From NCBI RefSeq assembly GCF_000315625.1, contig NW_005434668.1, positions 812,533-876,532 of the forward strand: a stretch of 64,000 bases of DNA, given 5' to 3'. How positions within the stretch are numbered: position 1 is the stretch's first letter; each line of letters starts with the position of its first letter. Shown piece after piece: positions 23,601 through 35,112 of this stretch. The position numbers and the translations under genes were made by a program. The stretch comes from Guillardia theta CCMP2712 (Eukaryota > Cryptophyceae > Pyrenomonadales > Geminigeraceae). Under the pieces are notes generated by a model. The model did no database searches. It was not told the origin of the DNA and saw only the letters and a list, made by a program, of their open reading frames with translations.

Positions 23601-24516
23601 TGTGCTCCAGCGCCTCCTCCGCGTCCCTGAACTTTCTCCTTGCCTTCATCATACCGATCACTCGTGAGACCATGTCAAAGTTACAGAGAGCGGCCCGGGA
23701 AGCGTCCTCACGGATCTGAAGCTCCACAAACGTCACGCTGGAGAGGATTTCTCTCGAGGAAGAGCCCGTTGTCTTCTCGAACGTGAGGTGGAGGATCAGA
23801 TCGTGGGATGTGCTCTCCCTCAAGGAAGCAGCAACCTTCTTCAACAGGGCCCTCACATCCTTCAAGCTTTCGGCTGCTCTGCGTGACAAGACAGTGGAAA
23901 ACTCCTTAGAGCTGAGAGATGAGTCGATCAGTGATCGCCGGTCGAAGAGGTCGCGACTCTCCATGTGGTCAGCCAGCATGGCCTGCAACCTCACTCTGAC
24001 TACACTCTTGGCCACCTGACTGCTGTCAACAACTTTGGTGATGAATCTCTCGATGAGGCCCATGTCAACAACGTCGTCGACGGTCCCAACAAGAGCGAAA
24101 GTCTTGCCCGCATGCTGGGAGCCTGCGACAACGACGCACGAACTTCTGCCCTCTAGCGCCTCGCTGACTAGGTGACTGCACACTCCCTGAAACACGAGGG
24201 CCTGCAAGAAGCCAGTCGGTCACTTCAGTTGCTGGACATGAGAAGCAACAAAGGAGTTCACCTGTGAAGAGTCTGCTGCGTACACGTTGCTGAACTGCAT
24301 GATCGTCCTCTCGTGGACTGCATGCTTGAGCTGTATGCTGTTCTCAAACGGAAGACACTTCACAAACTCGTCCCCGCGCGATCCCTCCTCCTTCTCCTCC
24401 TTCTCCTCCTTCTCCTCCTTCTCCTCTTCCTCCTCTTCCTCCTCGCCATCTTCATCGTCTCTGATCTTCACTGAGACCCTCACGTCTGTCTCTCGCGCTC
24501 TTCTCATACCGCCCAT
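20651..24516 (-). CDS. Kinesin-like protein with degenerate motor and long coiled coil
   Basis: Minus-strand gene. The start was taken at Met 24516 (MGGMRRARETDVRVSVKIRD), and the stop is at 20651 after KGKGQKVKSLPSDEEDEEV. A 60-nt intron (24202-24261) joins FSNVYAADSSQ to ALVFQGVCSHLVSEALEG, the beginning of a kinesin motor. The nucleotide loop reads GSQHAGKTFALVGT instead of the usual GQTGSGKTYTM. Where switch I should be there is STSHDLILHL, and where switch II should be there is VTFVELQIRE, so hydrolysis residues are altered. From about residue 350 a coiled coil of several hundred residues follows (for example LEQEAEKLKNRSAKLERKLE), with CxxC pairs such as CSECLMM. Further exons at 20750-21950 continue the coil. 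It may bind microtubules without normal motility. A (GGA)n run lies in an intron. Confidence 0.7.
20958..21046. repeat. (GGA)n microsatellite
   Basis: Plus-strand GGA/GAA run within an intron of the minus-strand kinesin-like gene. Confidence 0.9.
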
Positions 24517-24688
24517 GTCATGGAGAAAGGGCTCTGTTTTAACGGACGCAGTCCAGTAACCCCCCATTTCATGCAGCTTAGTGACATGAATAAGGAGGTA
24601 GGGGTAGTCACTCCAAGAGTAGTCAATCAACCAAGAATGCGGGCTAACCTCAGAGCGTGAGGTTGTCGGGGAAAATGTTGGTGCCGGG

Positions 24689-26747
24689 ATGCTCAGACTG
24701 ACGCGGCGGGAGCGCTGGGAGGCCGAGGAAGCAGGAGACGAGGAGGAAGGCAAGGGGACGATGAGACCCATACCTGTGAGATGGAGGCAGGATGGCCTTG
24801 CCTTCATCTTGCTAGGAGGCATGACAGCAGTCTCTATGCTCACCACATTTCTGTTCGGGGTGGTGATCCTGCGACAGCAGAGTGAGAGGAGCGACTTGCA
24901 GGGGAGGAGAGCCATGGCAGGGGTGAATCAGCATCCTGAGTTCTTGATGAAGCACACAGCTCCCCTCTTGAAGTCTCCTCCTGCCCTTCAGGATCTTCCT
25001 CCATGCATGAACGCTTCAGACATCGGGACTTTGCTTCTGATATCTGGGGCCAATGTGTTTGATCCGACGCCGAGAGGGAGGATGGACATCTTGGTAGGAG
25101 GAGGGAAAGTCCTTAGAATGTTTGAAGGAGGAGGGTTCGATCCCGCGGAGTTAGAGCGGAAAGGCCTCTTGCGAGTCGTCGATGCTTCTGGTCTGATCGC
25201 GACTCCAGGGCTAGTGGACATGCACGTCCACCTGACAGGAGGAGGAGGAGAGGCAGGACCAGCGTCTCGTGTGCCCCAGCCGAGGCTCTCCGAGTTCATC
25301 CAAGGAGGACTGACCACGGTCGTCGGGCTCCTCGGGACCGACTCGATCTCGAGATCGCTGGAGTCGTTGTCGATGACGGTGGCAGGGCTGAACTTGCTCC
25401 CGATCTCTGCCTTCATGTACACTGGAGCCTACAAGTAGGAGCACCTCCACGTCTCTTGATCTCGCTGACCGGTCGGCAGGACTCTTCCGGAGAGTCCAAA
25501 CTTGCTTGGCTCGGTCATGAAGGACATAGCGCTGCTGGAGACGGTAGTCGGAGTGAAGGTATCTGCTCTGCCCTCTCAACCAGGCATCGCATCTGATCGC
25601 TCAGTGGAGGTTGCGATATCCGACTTCAGAGGGAGTCAACCCACCCTATCGCACATGGTGAACTTGGCGGCGGATGCCAAGGTGAGGGGACCGCCGGGTT
25701 TGGTCCACCTGTGCATGTTCTGATGGGATGACTCAGGTCGGGGGGATGCTGGGAGGGAAGTCCGGGATCGTGTACTTGCACATCGGGAGCAATGTAGAGA
25801 AGTTAGACATGCTGTGGGACATCGTGAGAGCTGAGACAACGAGCGTCTGTGGACATCACAACCCTTGCCCAGGTCAACATCACCGGTTTACCCAAGACCC
25901 AGGTTGTTCCCACGCACGTTGGACGAACTCCAGTGAGCGCTGGGAATCTAGGGAGGCAGGGAGGCAGAAAGTGGAGGAGGGAGGGAGGGAGGGAGGGAGG
26001 GAGGGAGGGAGGGAGGGTGGGTGGGTGGGTGGTTGGGTGGAGAGCGTTGTAACGTGAGTCAGGAACTGGCGCGAGCGTCTGCCATGTGGCTGAGAGATGG
26101 GGGAATTGTGGACGTGACAGCAAACTCCAAGGCAGCGGATGTTGTCGAGGCGTACATCAACGCCGGGTTGCCTTTGGAGAGAGTCTGTGTTAGCAGTGAC
26201 GTCTGAACAATCTCTTACCTCCTGTCGATGCTGAACTGAAGGTCTCAGGCCTTTGGATCTCTCCCCAAGTTCGACAGCAACAAGCAGCTCATTGGCTACT
26301 CCTACGCCAAACCGACGCGCCTGGTTAACTTCCTGAGAGGTCAGGGCAAGCGCTTCTCCTTCCTCCTCCCTCCTCCCTCCACAACCCATCTCTCTTTCCT
26401 CCCCTTCTACATTTCCCTCTCCCTTCTCTTATTCTCATGTCAGAAATGCTCGCCCGAGGTCACAACCTCGCTGAAATTCTCCCACTGGTGACGTACAACC
26501 CCTCGGCCACGCTCAAGCTCCCTCGAGGTAAACGTCCCCCTTTGAGGTGCAGCTGAAAACTCGCTGGGAAGGGAAAGGAAGGATAGTGGAGGGAGGAGAC
26601 GCAGACATAGCTCTGTGGAAACTCAACGACAAGGCAACGGAGGCGAAGGAGAATCTCGTCCTGAAAGGATTGTTTTCAAAGGGCATGACAGCTCTCTCAT
26701 CTACTTGTGTAGCCACCGACATGTTCGGGAGAATTCGATCTACGTGA
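24689..26747 (+). CDS. Isoaspartyl dipeptidase-like amidohydrolase with N-terminal membrane anchor
   Basis: Plus-strand gene with about seven exons. The first intron (25435-25479) joins SAFMYTGAYK to TLPESPNLLGSVMK. The catalytic family is shown by LLISGANVFDP, then DASGLIATPGLVDMHVHLTG with GGGE (HxH metal ligands), TLSHMVNLAADAK, VVPTHVGRTP (third His), and LERVCVSSD followed by AFGSLPKFD (the metal-binding Asp), then VTYNPSATLKLP and KGRIVEGGDADIALW. This order matches beta-aspartyl dipeptidases (M38, IadA), which clear isoaspartyl dipeptides from damaged proteins. An N-terminal hydrophobic stretch (LAFILLGGMTAVSMLTTFLF) makes it a probable membrane-anchored enzyme, which is unusual because bacterial relatives are cytosolic. 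The start at 24689 leaves only 172 nt to the divergently transcribed kinesin-like gene, so they may share a promoter. Met 24761 is an alternative start. Confidence 0.82.
25976..26036. repeat. (GGAGG)n / (GGGTG)n run in intron
   Basis: Tandem gggagg units grading into ggtgggtg, between two exons of the isoaspartyl dipeptidase-like gene. Confidence 0.9.
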
Positions 26748-26849
26748 AGGAGGAACAAAAAGCTAGCGTAAACGTCTAACAAGAGAACCAAGACTCTCAT
26801 GTCTTGTTCTGATCGACTTGATCGACCGTCATCCTTCTCCTTCGTTATG

Positions 26850-28928
26850 TCACTCGCGCTGATAGTCGATGAGACGGACGGTCCCGTCACCCGACGCGAT
26901 GGCCACCTGCTCAACCTCTCACGTCCACCACGTTTCCCAGCAGCCTCTACCTGACTCTTGGAGGGATGGAAGTCAACGCTGTACACGCCCTGAGCAAGCA
27001 GGTCAGGTGAAAGTTGCAACGGAGGAGAAGAAGGGACGGGCAGGAGCAGAGAGCGAGATGAGAAGAAAGCAGTCAACATTTGACTTGAGGGGGACGAGGC
27101 GTGTAACGCAAAAGGAAGAAGATGGTTACCTGTTTCATGCCGAGCACAACACCCACTTGCTCCCCACTTTCTCTTTTGTAGAGGCTGCGACCAGATCAGC
27201 ACTTCCTCCCCCTCTTTCCCAACAACCCCTTCAACCTCTCCTCCTCCTCGCCCTTCACCCTCCCTCTCACCGAGCCTCATTGGCCCCACTGCCACCAGCG
27301 ATGATGTAAGTAGCCCCGACGTCCTTGCTGAATTGCGTGCCATAGCTGGAGATTCTGCAGTTAGACGACGGTCGCGGATCGAGGAGGACGGGCTTACAGC
27401 AAACAAGGATGAGAGGCGTTGGTCCAGTTGTAGTTCTTTAGCAGAGTGCAAGTCCGAAGGTCCCACAACTGATTGAGATTAGCATCAGTAGGATAGGGGC
27501 ACGTTCGGGCCGTTGCAAGTGCACCTGGAGCTGATTCTCAGGGCGCCAAGATCCGCTGACGATATAGTTGTCGTAGAGATCGATGGAGTCGCCTGTTGCG
27601 GTCGTCACGTCCGAGCCGCTTCATGGAGGGTGGCGACCTGTGATGTGCGTGCCGAACACACTCCTGCATGGTACATCCATCCGGATGTCCCACACCTGCT
27701 CAATGCGCGATGAGCAAAGATCAGAAAAAGGAGCAAACCATGATCGGAATGAGAGACTGGAATGCTCTCAGATCGAAAGGGGGCCAGGTGCTGACCTGTA
27801 TTGTGTTGTCCCATCCAGCACTCAGCAGCAGGTTCTCATCATCCGTGCTGCTCAGGGGGTCAAAACTTTCAACTCCCTGCAGCTCTTGTACCTGAACTTG
27901 AGCGAGAAGACCCGATTCGAATGGCCAGCACGAGTTCGCCCATAACCGCCAGTCAATGTCGACTGTAACGTCTTGGTCGCCTCGTCATAGATGCGGACCT
28001 GCGAGAAGAAGGAAGTCAGAGTCTTACAGCATACTGAGCGATGTCGTCACCTGGTGGTCTTGCCCGGCTGTGGCGAACTTGAGCCCATCAGCTCGGTAGT
28101 CGAGGGCATAACACTGCAAGATGTTCACGTTCGGCTGCGGGACAAGAGTGGAAGTTGAACCTGATTAGGATCCTCGTTGATGGTGTGCAAACATTTCATT
28201 GATGTCATGTGCCAGTGCCTGGATTGAACGCAGTCTCAGGAAGAGGAAGGAGAGGACGTGAAGGTGGTGCGTCAGAGGCAAGTAGAGCAAGCGATAGACA
28301 CTGACTTGACTAGCCCGTTTGCGTTCACTGAAAGAAGGACGTTCTTGGTCTTAGAAGAGTTCTGACATAAAACTCCGTCAGTCTCGAGACCTTTCAAGGG
28401 AAAATCTTCGATATCACTGTGTTTGGACGGAAGCGAACGCAACAGGTAGGAGCTCCGTCAAATCCTTGTTGACCGGGAAGGAGGTATACCTTTCAAAAAT
28501 CGTTCGGATAAATGGACAATTGCTGTTATTCAATCTTCACCTTGTTGCCATTCACTGTCGAGTAAATGTCAATCTCGCCGTTCCCACGGGAAGCAGCGAT
28601 GAACTGAAACTGGTGGTCAACGGATTCAATCCTATAGCTGGCATATCCCACCTGTCCATCGGGGGAGTATCTGACACAGAACACTGCGAAGTATTCGTCA
28701 GAGATCCAGCAGCCTTTACGTCTGAGCATCTCAACAAACCTTCATGGCCCGTGGCAGACTTTTGACTGCTCGATACATCATGAACTTCTTGCTGAACAAC
28801 CTGAGGACGTAAAACGTCTCAGTTCCGCACCTTACCCTCACCATGGAACGAGTCACAACCTGCTCTCCGAGAACAAGAGTCGGGCTGAAGATCTTGCTCA
28901 TGAATCCTTTCTGTTGAGGCTGAGACAT
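26850..28928 (-). CDS. WD40-repeat protein
   Basis: Minus-strand gene from Met 28928 (MSQPQQKGFMSKIFSP) to the stop at 26850, cut by ten or more short introns. Successive exons read as WD40 blades: EYFAVFCVRYSPDGQ with FIAASRGNGEIDIYS (28600-28710), KNVLLSVNANGLV (28310-28360), QCYALDYRADGLKFATAGQD (28050-28115), VRIYDEATKTL and GHSNRVFSLKF (27885-27999), NLLLSAGWDNTIQ with VWDIRMDVPCRSVFG (27650-27830), DNYIVSGSWRPENQLQ (27530-27585), YIIAGGSGANEAR (27270-27305), LYKRESGEQVGVVLGMKQ (27132-27185), and QGVYSVDFHPSKSQ then VAIASGDGTVRLIDYQ at the end. The set suggests one complete seven- or eight-bladed propeller with no other domain. Its partners are unknown. Exact splice sites, especially near 28740-28790, are uncertain. 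Confidence 0.75.
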
Positions 28929-29381
28929 GGAACCTTAGGGACTGTCAGGAAGAATGAAGGGCGGCAGGATTGGAAGTACTTATATCCATGCTACCATCTC
29001 CTGGTTGCGACATCTCCAAAACAGCTGGTCGATCTCCTGCAGTTAGGTATGAGGAAGAGGAGGATAGTCTATCACTACAGTCCCTCACTTCCTCCATCCT
29101 CCCCTTCCTCTGCTCTTATCCCGCAAGCGTTGCAACCATCTTTTTCCAACCACACAAGGATCCTCCCTCCCCCCGTCTCCCTCTAACCCCCTCCTCCTTC
29201 TCAGCTCTCTCCTTCCAACCTCTGCTCGTCTCCCCTTCCTCTCTCCTCCTCTCTCCTCCTCTCTTACCGTTGGCTCTCAGATCGTCGGCGACATTGCGGC
29301 TGCCATGTCTGGAGGGAAGCGCTTTATCCAAGTTAACCACCAATTCCGGCAGACCAGATATTTTGCGAACATCTTCCTGTC

Positions 29382-30297
29382 ATGCAGCCTGTCATGGCGA
29401 AGACCGCCATGGTGGGGAAGGGGATGAGCGACATGAGGAGAGTGGTCGTTATGCTGCTCTCATGTCTGGTGATGGTGGGAGAAGGAGCGATACAGGCAGA
29501 CCTCCGCTCCTCCTCCTGCTCTTGTTCCTCTCCATTCTCTGCTTCATCCCGCTCCTCTCCACCGTCCTCTCCTTCTGTGTGCTGGTATCGAGCGCCTGAC
29601 AACATCGTCCTTTCCTTGTCTCTGCGCGGAGGAGCGGATTCCGACGAGTTGGACGACTCTACAGAAGCCAAGCTGTCTCAGTTGAGGCAGCAGCGGATGA
29701 TGGAGTACATGCAAGAGGCGGATAAGCGGGAAACTGGAGAGGCTGAAAAGGAGGAAGAGATTTCTCAGAAAATCGTCGAAGATCTGCAGCGAGAGCAGAG
29801 AGGTTTCGAGCTTGGTTGATGTGACATGCTGTCAGTCACGTTTCCTGCTAGCACTGGAGAAGATGCGAGGTAACCTTGCCAAGCTCCTGGCTCAGGAGAA
29901 CGAGAATTCACTGGTCTTGTCGGTGAGAAGGAGTTCCGCAGTGTTCTGCCAACCTCTGTCTGACAACAAGCAGGAGCTGAAGCTTGTGCCGGATGGGAGG
30001 AACATCTACAAGAGCGTCGGCCCCCTTCTCTTCCTTCAGGCGACAACTATAGACCGGACACCCATCATGACTGACACCCCCCACAGGAACACGAGTCATC
30101 GGTCACAACCGTGAAGAAGAGGCTGAGCCTGATCAAGTCGCAGAGGTGAAACACTCTCCTCTCCTCCTTCCCGGTGTGCGCGTGACGGGAGGTTCAACAG
30201 CAAACAGCTGCAGAGCAGGATCAAAGAGGCGGAGACGTCGTTGCAGAAGAGCTACGAGAAATTCAAGGGCAGGGTGCAGCAGCAGGATGAAGAATGA
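29382..30297 (+). CDS. Prefoldin subunit 6-like protein with signal-peptide leader
   Basis: Plus-strand gene with about four exons, divergent from the WD40 gene. The leader has a hydrophobic core (RRVVVMLLSCLVMVGEG), a Ser/Cys/Pro-rich stretch, and then LSLSLRGGADSDE. The body is a beta-type prefoldin: LEKMRGNLAKLLAQENENSL, QELKLVPDGRNIYKSVGPLL with FLQ, then EHESSVTTVKKRLSLIKSQ and KQLQSRIKEAETSLQKSYEK, forming two coiled-coil helices around the small beta hairpin. Prefoldin is a hexameric chaperone that hands actin and tubulin to the CCT chaperonin, normally in the cytosol. A signal-peptide leader on such a protein would fit import into the periplastid compartment of a cryptophyte, where a nucleomorph and eukaryotic ribosomes remain. 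That location is inference. Starts at 29382 and 29433 are both in frame. Confidence 0.72.
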
Positions 30298-30363
30298 GGG
30301 GAGGGAGGACGAAGTTCAAACAGACTTGTCCATCTGCTGAGGCCTTGCTGATCCTCCAGGCCT

Positions 30364-32470
30364 TCAGGCGGGCGGGTCCCCGGCCTTCTTCTCCTCCCAT
30401 GAAGTGTTGAGAGCGTCCTGCAGAGTGCGGTTATCAGCTCGGAGGACAGGAGGGAGCACAAGAGAGGAGGAGGAAGAGGGAGCTAGAGGAGGCAGAAGGA
30501 GGGCAGCATCTGGAGACCTTGGCGGCAACGACCACAGACTTGAGGGTGAGATATCCCTGGCTCCGAGACAAGTTTATCTCGCTGAGCTCCTGGTGGCGTT
30601 GGAGATCAATGCCCCCTATCTGCACAAGGAAGCAAGGAACCTTGGTCAGGAGCTCAATCTGCCGCTGCTGCTCTCTCGATCGCTCCAGCGAGTCTTGAAG
30701 GGCCTGCTGTGTCAAGTCAGAGGGGAGGAGGGGAGGGGAGAGTGGGCCGCTCCTGTTCGTATCTCCTCCTCTCCGCCGCTCCCTCCTCCACCAGCGCGTG
30801 AAGGTCCTGGATGGTCTGATCGAGCTGCGAATTCTCCTCCTGGAGCTCCTGGTGGCAGGTGAGGAGGAGGGACGGGTTGACGCCTGGACCTTCTTCTTGG
30901 TTTTCAGCTCGTCGATCCTACTCTCCCTGATGACAGAGGCAGCGCTCAGGAACAGGACGGTACAAGTTGTCTGAGTACAAGAAGATATAGTCTTCGAGCA
31001 TATGATGTGACATAATCCATTGCTCCTCCGACAAGGCTGCAAGTTCCCTCGCGAGCTCCTCGACATCTCTGCTCCATCCCTTTCACGCTCGAGGATCCGA
31101 GAAATCAAACAACACCTGAGCAGGCGTCCCTTCTCCGCCTCACGCGCTTCCACATCCTGCATGCCCATCCTATTTGAGACCCAACTACTCTCTCACCAAG
31201 CTGCGTCCTCCTCTCGCGCCCCCCTGCCCCTCTTCTCCTATTCCTCCTCCACCTTCTCCTCCTCCCCCTGCCCTTCCTCTTTCTCCCCTCATTATCCTTC
31301 TTCAGTCCCCTCTCCCTCCTCTCTCCTTCGTGATCTCCTCTTTCCCACCTGCTCCTCTGCCTTGGCCATTTTCTTGATCCAATTCTGCCGCCATCCCGTC
31401 AGCCCCTCAGCCCGTCTCTCCTTCCTTGCTCCACCTCTCCGCATGACTTGAGGTGGCTGGACAACTTCGTCAGCCACTCCTCCCCCGTCTGATTCTCGAT
31501 CTCCTCCTCCTTGAGGAAGGAAAGGGTTTCTATCCCCTCCACCTCCCCGAGCACGAAGATGACGGCTTTCAGCAGCTCCCCTGTTGCGTTGGAGATCCAT
31601 CCTGATGGAGTTGACAAGGGTCATGAATGAAAAGGGGGACAAGCGGGAGTGAAGGACCTTGATCGCTTGCGTCGTAGTTGATCTGCCAAGAAGTCAGTCT
31701 ACATTGTCATCAGCATGATGGTCATCACGGTGAGGAGGCGAAGGAGGAGAAGAACGTGGTGGTGGTGGTGGTGGTGGTGAGGGAGGGAGGGAGGAAGAGG
31801 AGGTAGATGTTGAGGTGGAGAAAGAGGAGGAGATGGTGTTGGAAGAGGTGGGAGTTTAAGGAGGAAGATGATGACGAAGGAAGAGGAGAGGTCAAGGACT
31901 AGCGATCCTCTCACTTTCGGAAGAGGCGGTAAGGCAGAAGCTTTTGGAGATTCTTTCGGCGGAGGAGATGAGACTTTCTTGTTTTTCTGATGGAGAGGAA
32001 ATTTAGAAGCTCTCAGACAAGAACGACCATTGACCTCCAGCTGTTTGACTTGTTCTCTGAGATGTTGCAGCTCCTCGCCTTTGATTGATCGTCATCATCA
32101 TCATCATCAACAACAACAACATCATCGTCATCATCATCGTCGTCGTCGTCATCATCATCATCATCATCGTCATCATCAGGAGCCTTCTTACTCAGTGATA
32201 CAGTTTGTGAAACTCTGGTTTCCCAGTCTTCAAACCATTCTTTCGTCTGATCCAGCATGTCAAACCATCAAGTCGCTGCGACCAGGGACAAACTCACTCC
32301 CCGCAGGGTCGTCAAGCTGTAAAAGCTCATGCTCTCAGCCGCTGAGTCTTTAGTGAGCGACAAGCTTCGATGCCCGACAAGCTCTACCGCACGACAGATC
32401 CCGTCGGGCGAATCGAAGAGAGACGGGAGAGCCAGCTGGTCCATTCAGCAAGTCCTGGAAGGAGGAACGT
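30364..32470 (-). CDS. Coiled-coil protein, multi-exon (approximate 5' limit)
   Basis: No enzyme domain is recognised. Exons on the minus strand read as coiled coil: EELQHLREQVKQLE (about 32045-32085), SGWISNATGELLKAVIFVLG (31540-31600), QELQEENSQLDQTIQDLHAL (about 30800-30860), LQDSLERSREQQRQIELLTK (30640-30710), and the end LQDALNTSWEEKKAGDPPA before the stop at 30364. Introns of 50-100 nt separate them. It converges on the prefoldin gene, whose stop is only 67 nt away. An (ATC)n run sits in or beside an exon at 32090-32178. The upstream LRR gene is on the same strand with no clear promoter between, so the two could be one LRR plus coiled-coil protein. Confidence 0.5.
32090..32178. repeat. 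(ATC)n microsatellite
   Basis: Plus-strand atc/caa/cgt trinucleotide run. On the minus strand it reads as poly-Asp in one frame, but the flanking coiled-coil exon uses another frame, so it is probably intronic. Confidence 0.9.
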
Positions 32471-33060
32471 GAGGAGGACAAAGAAAGATTGACATCAAGG
32501 AGATGAAGACTGAGATGAGGAAAACATGAAGATGTTGGAAGAACGAAGATGAAGATGGAGAGAGAGGAGGAGAAGATGTGTCAACTTGAACGTCGTCGGT
32601 GCCTGAGGGGTCGACGTCGACGTTGTTGATGGCTAAGAAAGCTCTTGCGTGACTTTTGTCCGACCACCATCAACTCAAGACTACCAATCAACATGTCTCC
32701 GATCTTTTAGTCGACAAGTCAGGACACAAACGACTGTTCTTTTCCCTCACCTCAACCCGCCCACTCTTCTGCAGTCCGCAACCTGTCGGACAACTTCACC
32801 TTCTAGCAAAAGAACGAGATTGCAGTGCCGTGATAGATGTGGCTGACGAAGAAGCCAGGAAGAGGATGGTCCTGCAGATAGTGTAGACATCACGACAGCA
32901 AGATGTCGGCAACATCTCAACACTACTCTCTTCTCCATTCTTGCGCCGATACCCATGATCTGGTTCTGATCTACATTCCCGCAGTAGTTGTCCGATGACT
33001 GCGAAACAAACTCAGTGAGACTAAATGTCAGCCTGAAGGCATACGGGAATTGACAGTTTG

Positions 33061-34864
33061 AGGGTTTTCTGCTTCTTTACTTCCGGCTTGTGCAGGGCTG
33101 GAGCAGGATCCGCTGGTGGAGGATCAGCAGACGCTGAAGACTTTGACGATCTTGTGGACTTGGATGTAGGCTTTGAAACGTTGGCATGCTACGTGAAACA
33201 ATCAAGGTAAGAATAAAAAGCCATGCAAGAACAACATTCTTGCTCGATCGTTGTTTGTTGTGCTTGTCGATCAATGATTTTCGATAGTTGTCATCAAACG
33301 AGAGGAGGTAGGATGCTCGCGGGATGATCTTGTACTCTTTCTCTGCCATTGCAGCAGATCATCTCAGCTATGTCACAAGTACGACAAGTCATAGTGTCTC
33401 AGACCTGACTCAGATTGGCGAAAAGAACCTTTATCTGCTTCCGCCTCTTTATGCTTCTGATGACTTGTCTTACCCTTCTTGCCTTTGCTGGATTCTGGTG
33501 CCAGAATCTCCTTACAAGGTGGAGATGAGGGGCGTGAAGAGCGAGGAGGAGGAGAGGGTAGAGGAGGAGGAGTAGGTGGAGGAGGAGAAGTGGGTGGAGG
33601 AGGAGAAGTGGAAGGGGGAGGAGAAGTGGAAGGAGGAGGAGAGGAAGAGGGTGGTGGAGAAGAGGGTGGCAGAGAGGAGGGAAATCGGATAGGAGAATTT
33701 TTCATGTCTTGTTCAGATTGTTGTGTGATGTTTTCGTTTGCTTCTTGTTTTCCACTGTCACTGACATTTGTTGTGGCATCCTGTACTCTCTGATCGCTAG
33801 AGTTGCCATCCATAGAATTTTCCGAGTGAGGGATGCTTGAGATGTTCTGCAGGTCATTCAGAGTATCATCCTCCTCCTGACTAGAGTTCGATCTGTCTTG
33901 TTCCTGCGTGTTCGACAGACTGCTGATGTCCGTATTTCCTTGCAACATCAGGTGCGGGCTCGACCTCTGCATTTTACAGCATTCACGTCACAACCCGATC
34001 ATGTTGGAGACGGGAAAACAATCTCCTCTCACCTCCTCCAACGAGTCCAACGAGTCTTCCAACTCTGGATCTGGGCTGATACAAGACAATCACAAAAATG
34101 ACATCCTTGAAGAGCAAATTCCTCACAAGATTGGCAGAGGGATGTCACTGCTCAAACTCGCTCCCGGCACTTCCTGTACGACCCACTCTGTCGACCTCTG
34201 GGAGGCGTTTGGATTGCCGTTGTTCCTCAGTGCAAGAATTTCTCGTAGGTGCCTGGCGGTCCTGGCGGACACGTTGTTTTGCGCCACGTCGATCTCTCTC
34301 ACGAAGGGGTTGTTCAAGAGCGCGGAGGTGAAGCTCCTGCCCCCCACGTCCGTCATCTCGTTGTCACTGACGTTGAGGCTCAGCAGCCGCTGGTTCCTCT
34401 CCAACGCCAACCCGAGCTGCGTCGCACCCTCGTCCTTGATCTGCCCGGGATGACGTCAGCGGAGGTCAGCAGCCCCTCCCGCTCACCTTGTTCTTCCCCA
34501 GGTTGACGATCTCCAGCTTCGACGCGTTGAGGATGCGGGCGAGCCGACCGGCCCCGTCGGGCCCGATCTCGTTGTTCCAGAGGTTGAGGTGCTTCAGCGG
34601 GCTCCTGCTCGTGCTGATCCAGTCGCAGAGCGTTCCCATTCCCCGGTCGCGGATCTCGTTGCTTCTTAGCTCCAACCTCTGCAGGTGGTGGAGGGGGCGA
34701 AGCTCTTGAAACCGATGGGTCACCATGACAACCCCCTCATCCCTCAGCGCCATGTTGTTTAGCCGCAGGTTGCTCCTGCCCGACCACCTGCCCAGCAGGC
34801 TGGACAGCCTGTCGTACTTGGCGCGCTTGTCTTCCTCGGGAGAGTCCCATGGCACCGAAATCAT
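33061..34864 (-). CDS. Leucine-rich repeat protein with Ser/Pro-rich C-terminal region
   Basis: The start was taken at ATG 34864 (MISVPWDSPEEDKRAKYDRL). LRR units of the ribonuclease-inhibitor type follow: SNLRLNNMALRDEGVVMV, LQRLELRSNEIRDRGMGTLC, LKHLNLWNNEIGPDGAGRLA, and LEIVNLGKNKVSG, which an intron of about 57 nt links to IKDEGATQLGLALERNQRLL. Then come LNVSDNEMTDVGG and VREIDVAQNNVSARTARHL. Later exons encode PDPELEDSLDSLEE (34035-34080), an acidic Ser-rich stretch with SNTQEQDRSNSSQEEDDTLN, a proline-rich block of SPPPSTSPPPP type (33540-33680), and a Lys/Ser-rich end. Such LRR proteins are interaction scaffolds. No membrane segment is certain. The last exon boundary and stop are not fixed, and it may continue into the coiled-coil exons at 32.5-30.4 kb. 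Confidence 0.65.
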
Positions 34865-34956
34865 GTCGGAGCAGCTGCTGAAGGATATGAGCAAAGAGAA
34901 GTGAGATGTGAGAAGAGCAGGCGCAAAGGGAGAAAAAGTCAGAGTGGAGGAGGGAA

Positions 34957-34957
<1 letters not shown>

Positions 34958-35023
<66 letters not shown>

Positions 35024-35054
35024 TCGAGGACGAGGTCGAGGACGAGGACGAGGT

Positions 35055-35109
<55 letters not shown>

Positions 35110-35112
35110 GAA
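34958..35112. repeat. (GAGGAC)n hexanucleotide array
   Basis: About 25 copies of cgagga/gaggac with gtcgag variants, between the divergent LRR and ADP-ribosyltransferase genes. The GR-repeat frame it creates on the plus strand is an artefact of the repeat. Confidence 0.93.

Noticed and set aside
32013-32258. Poly-Asp containing frame as part of the coiled-coil protein
   Set aside because: The coiled-coil exon beside it uses a different frame, so the trinucleotide run is more likely intronic.
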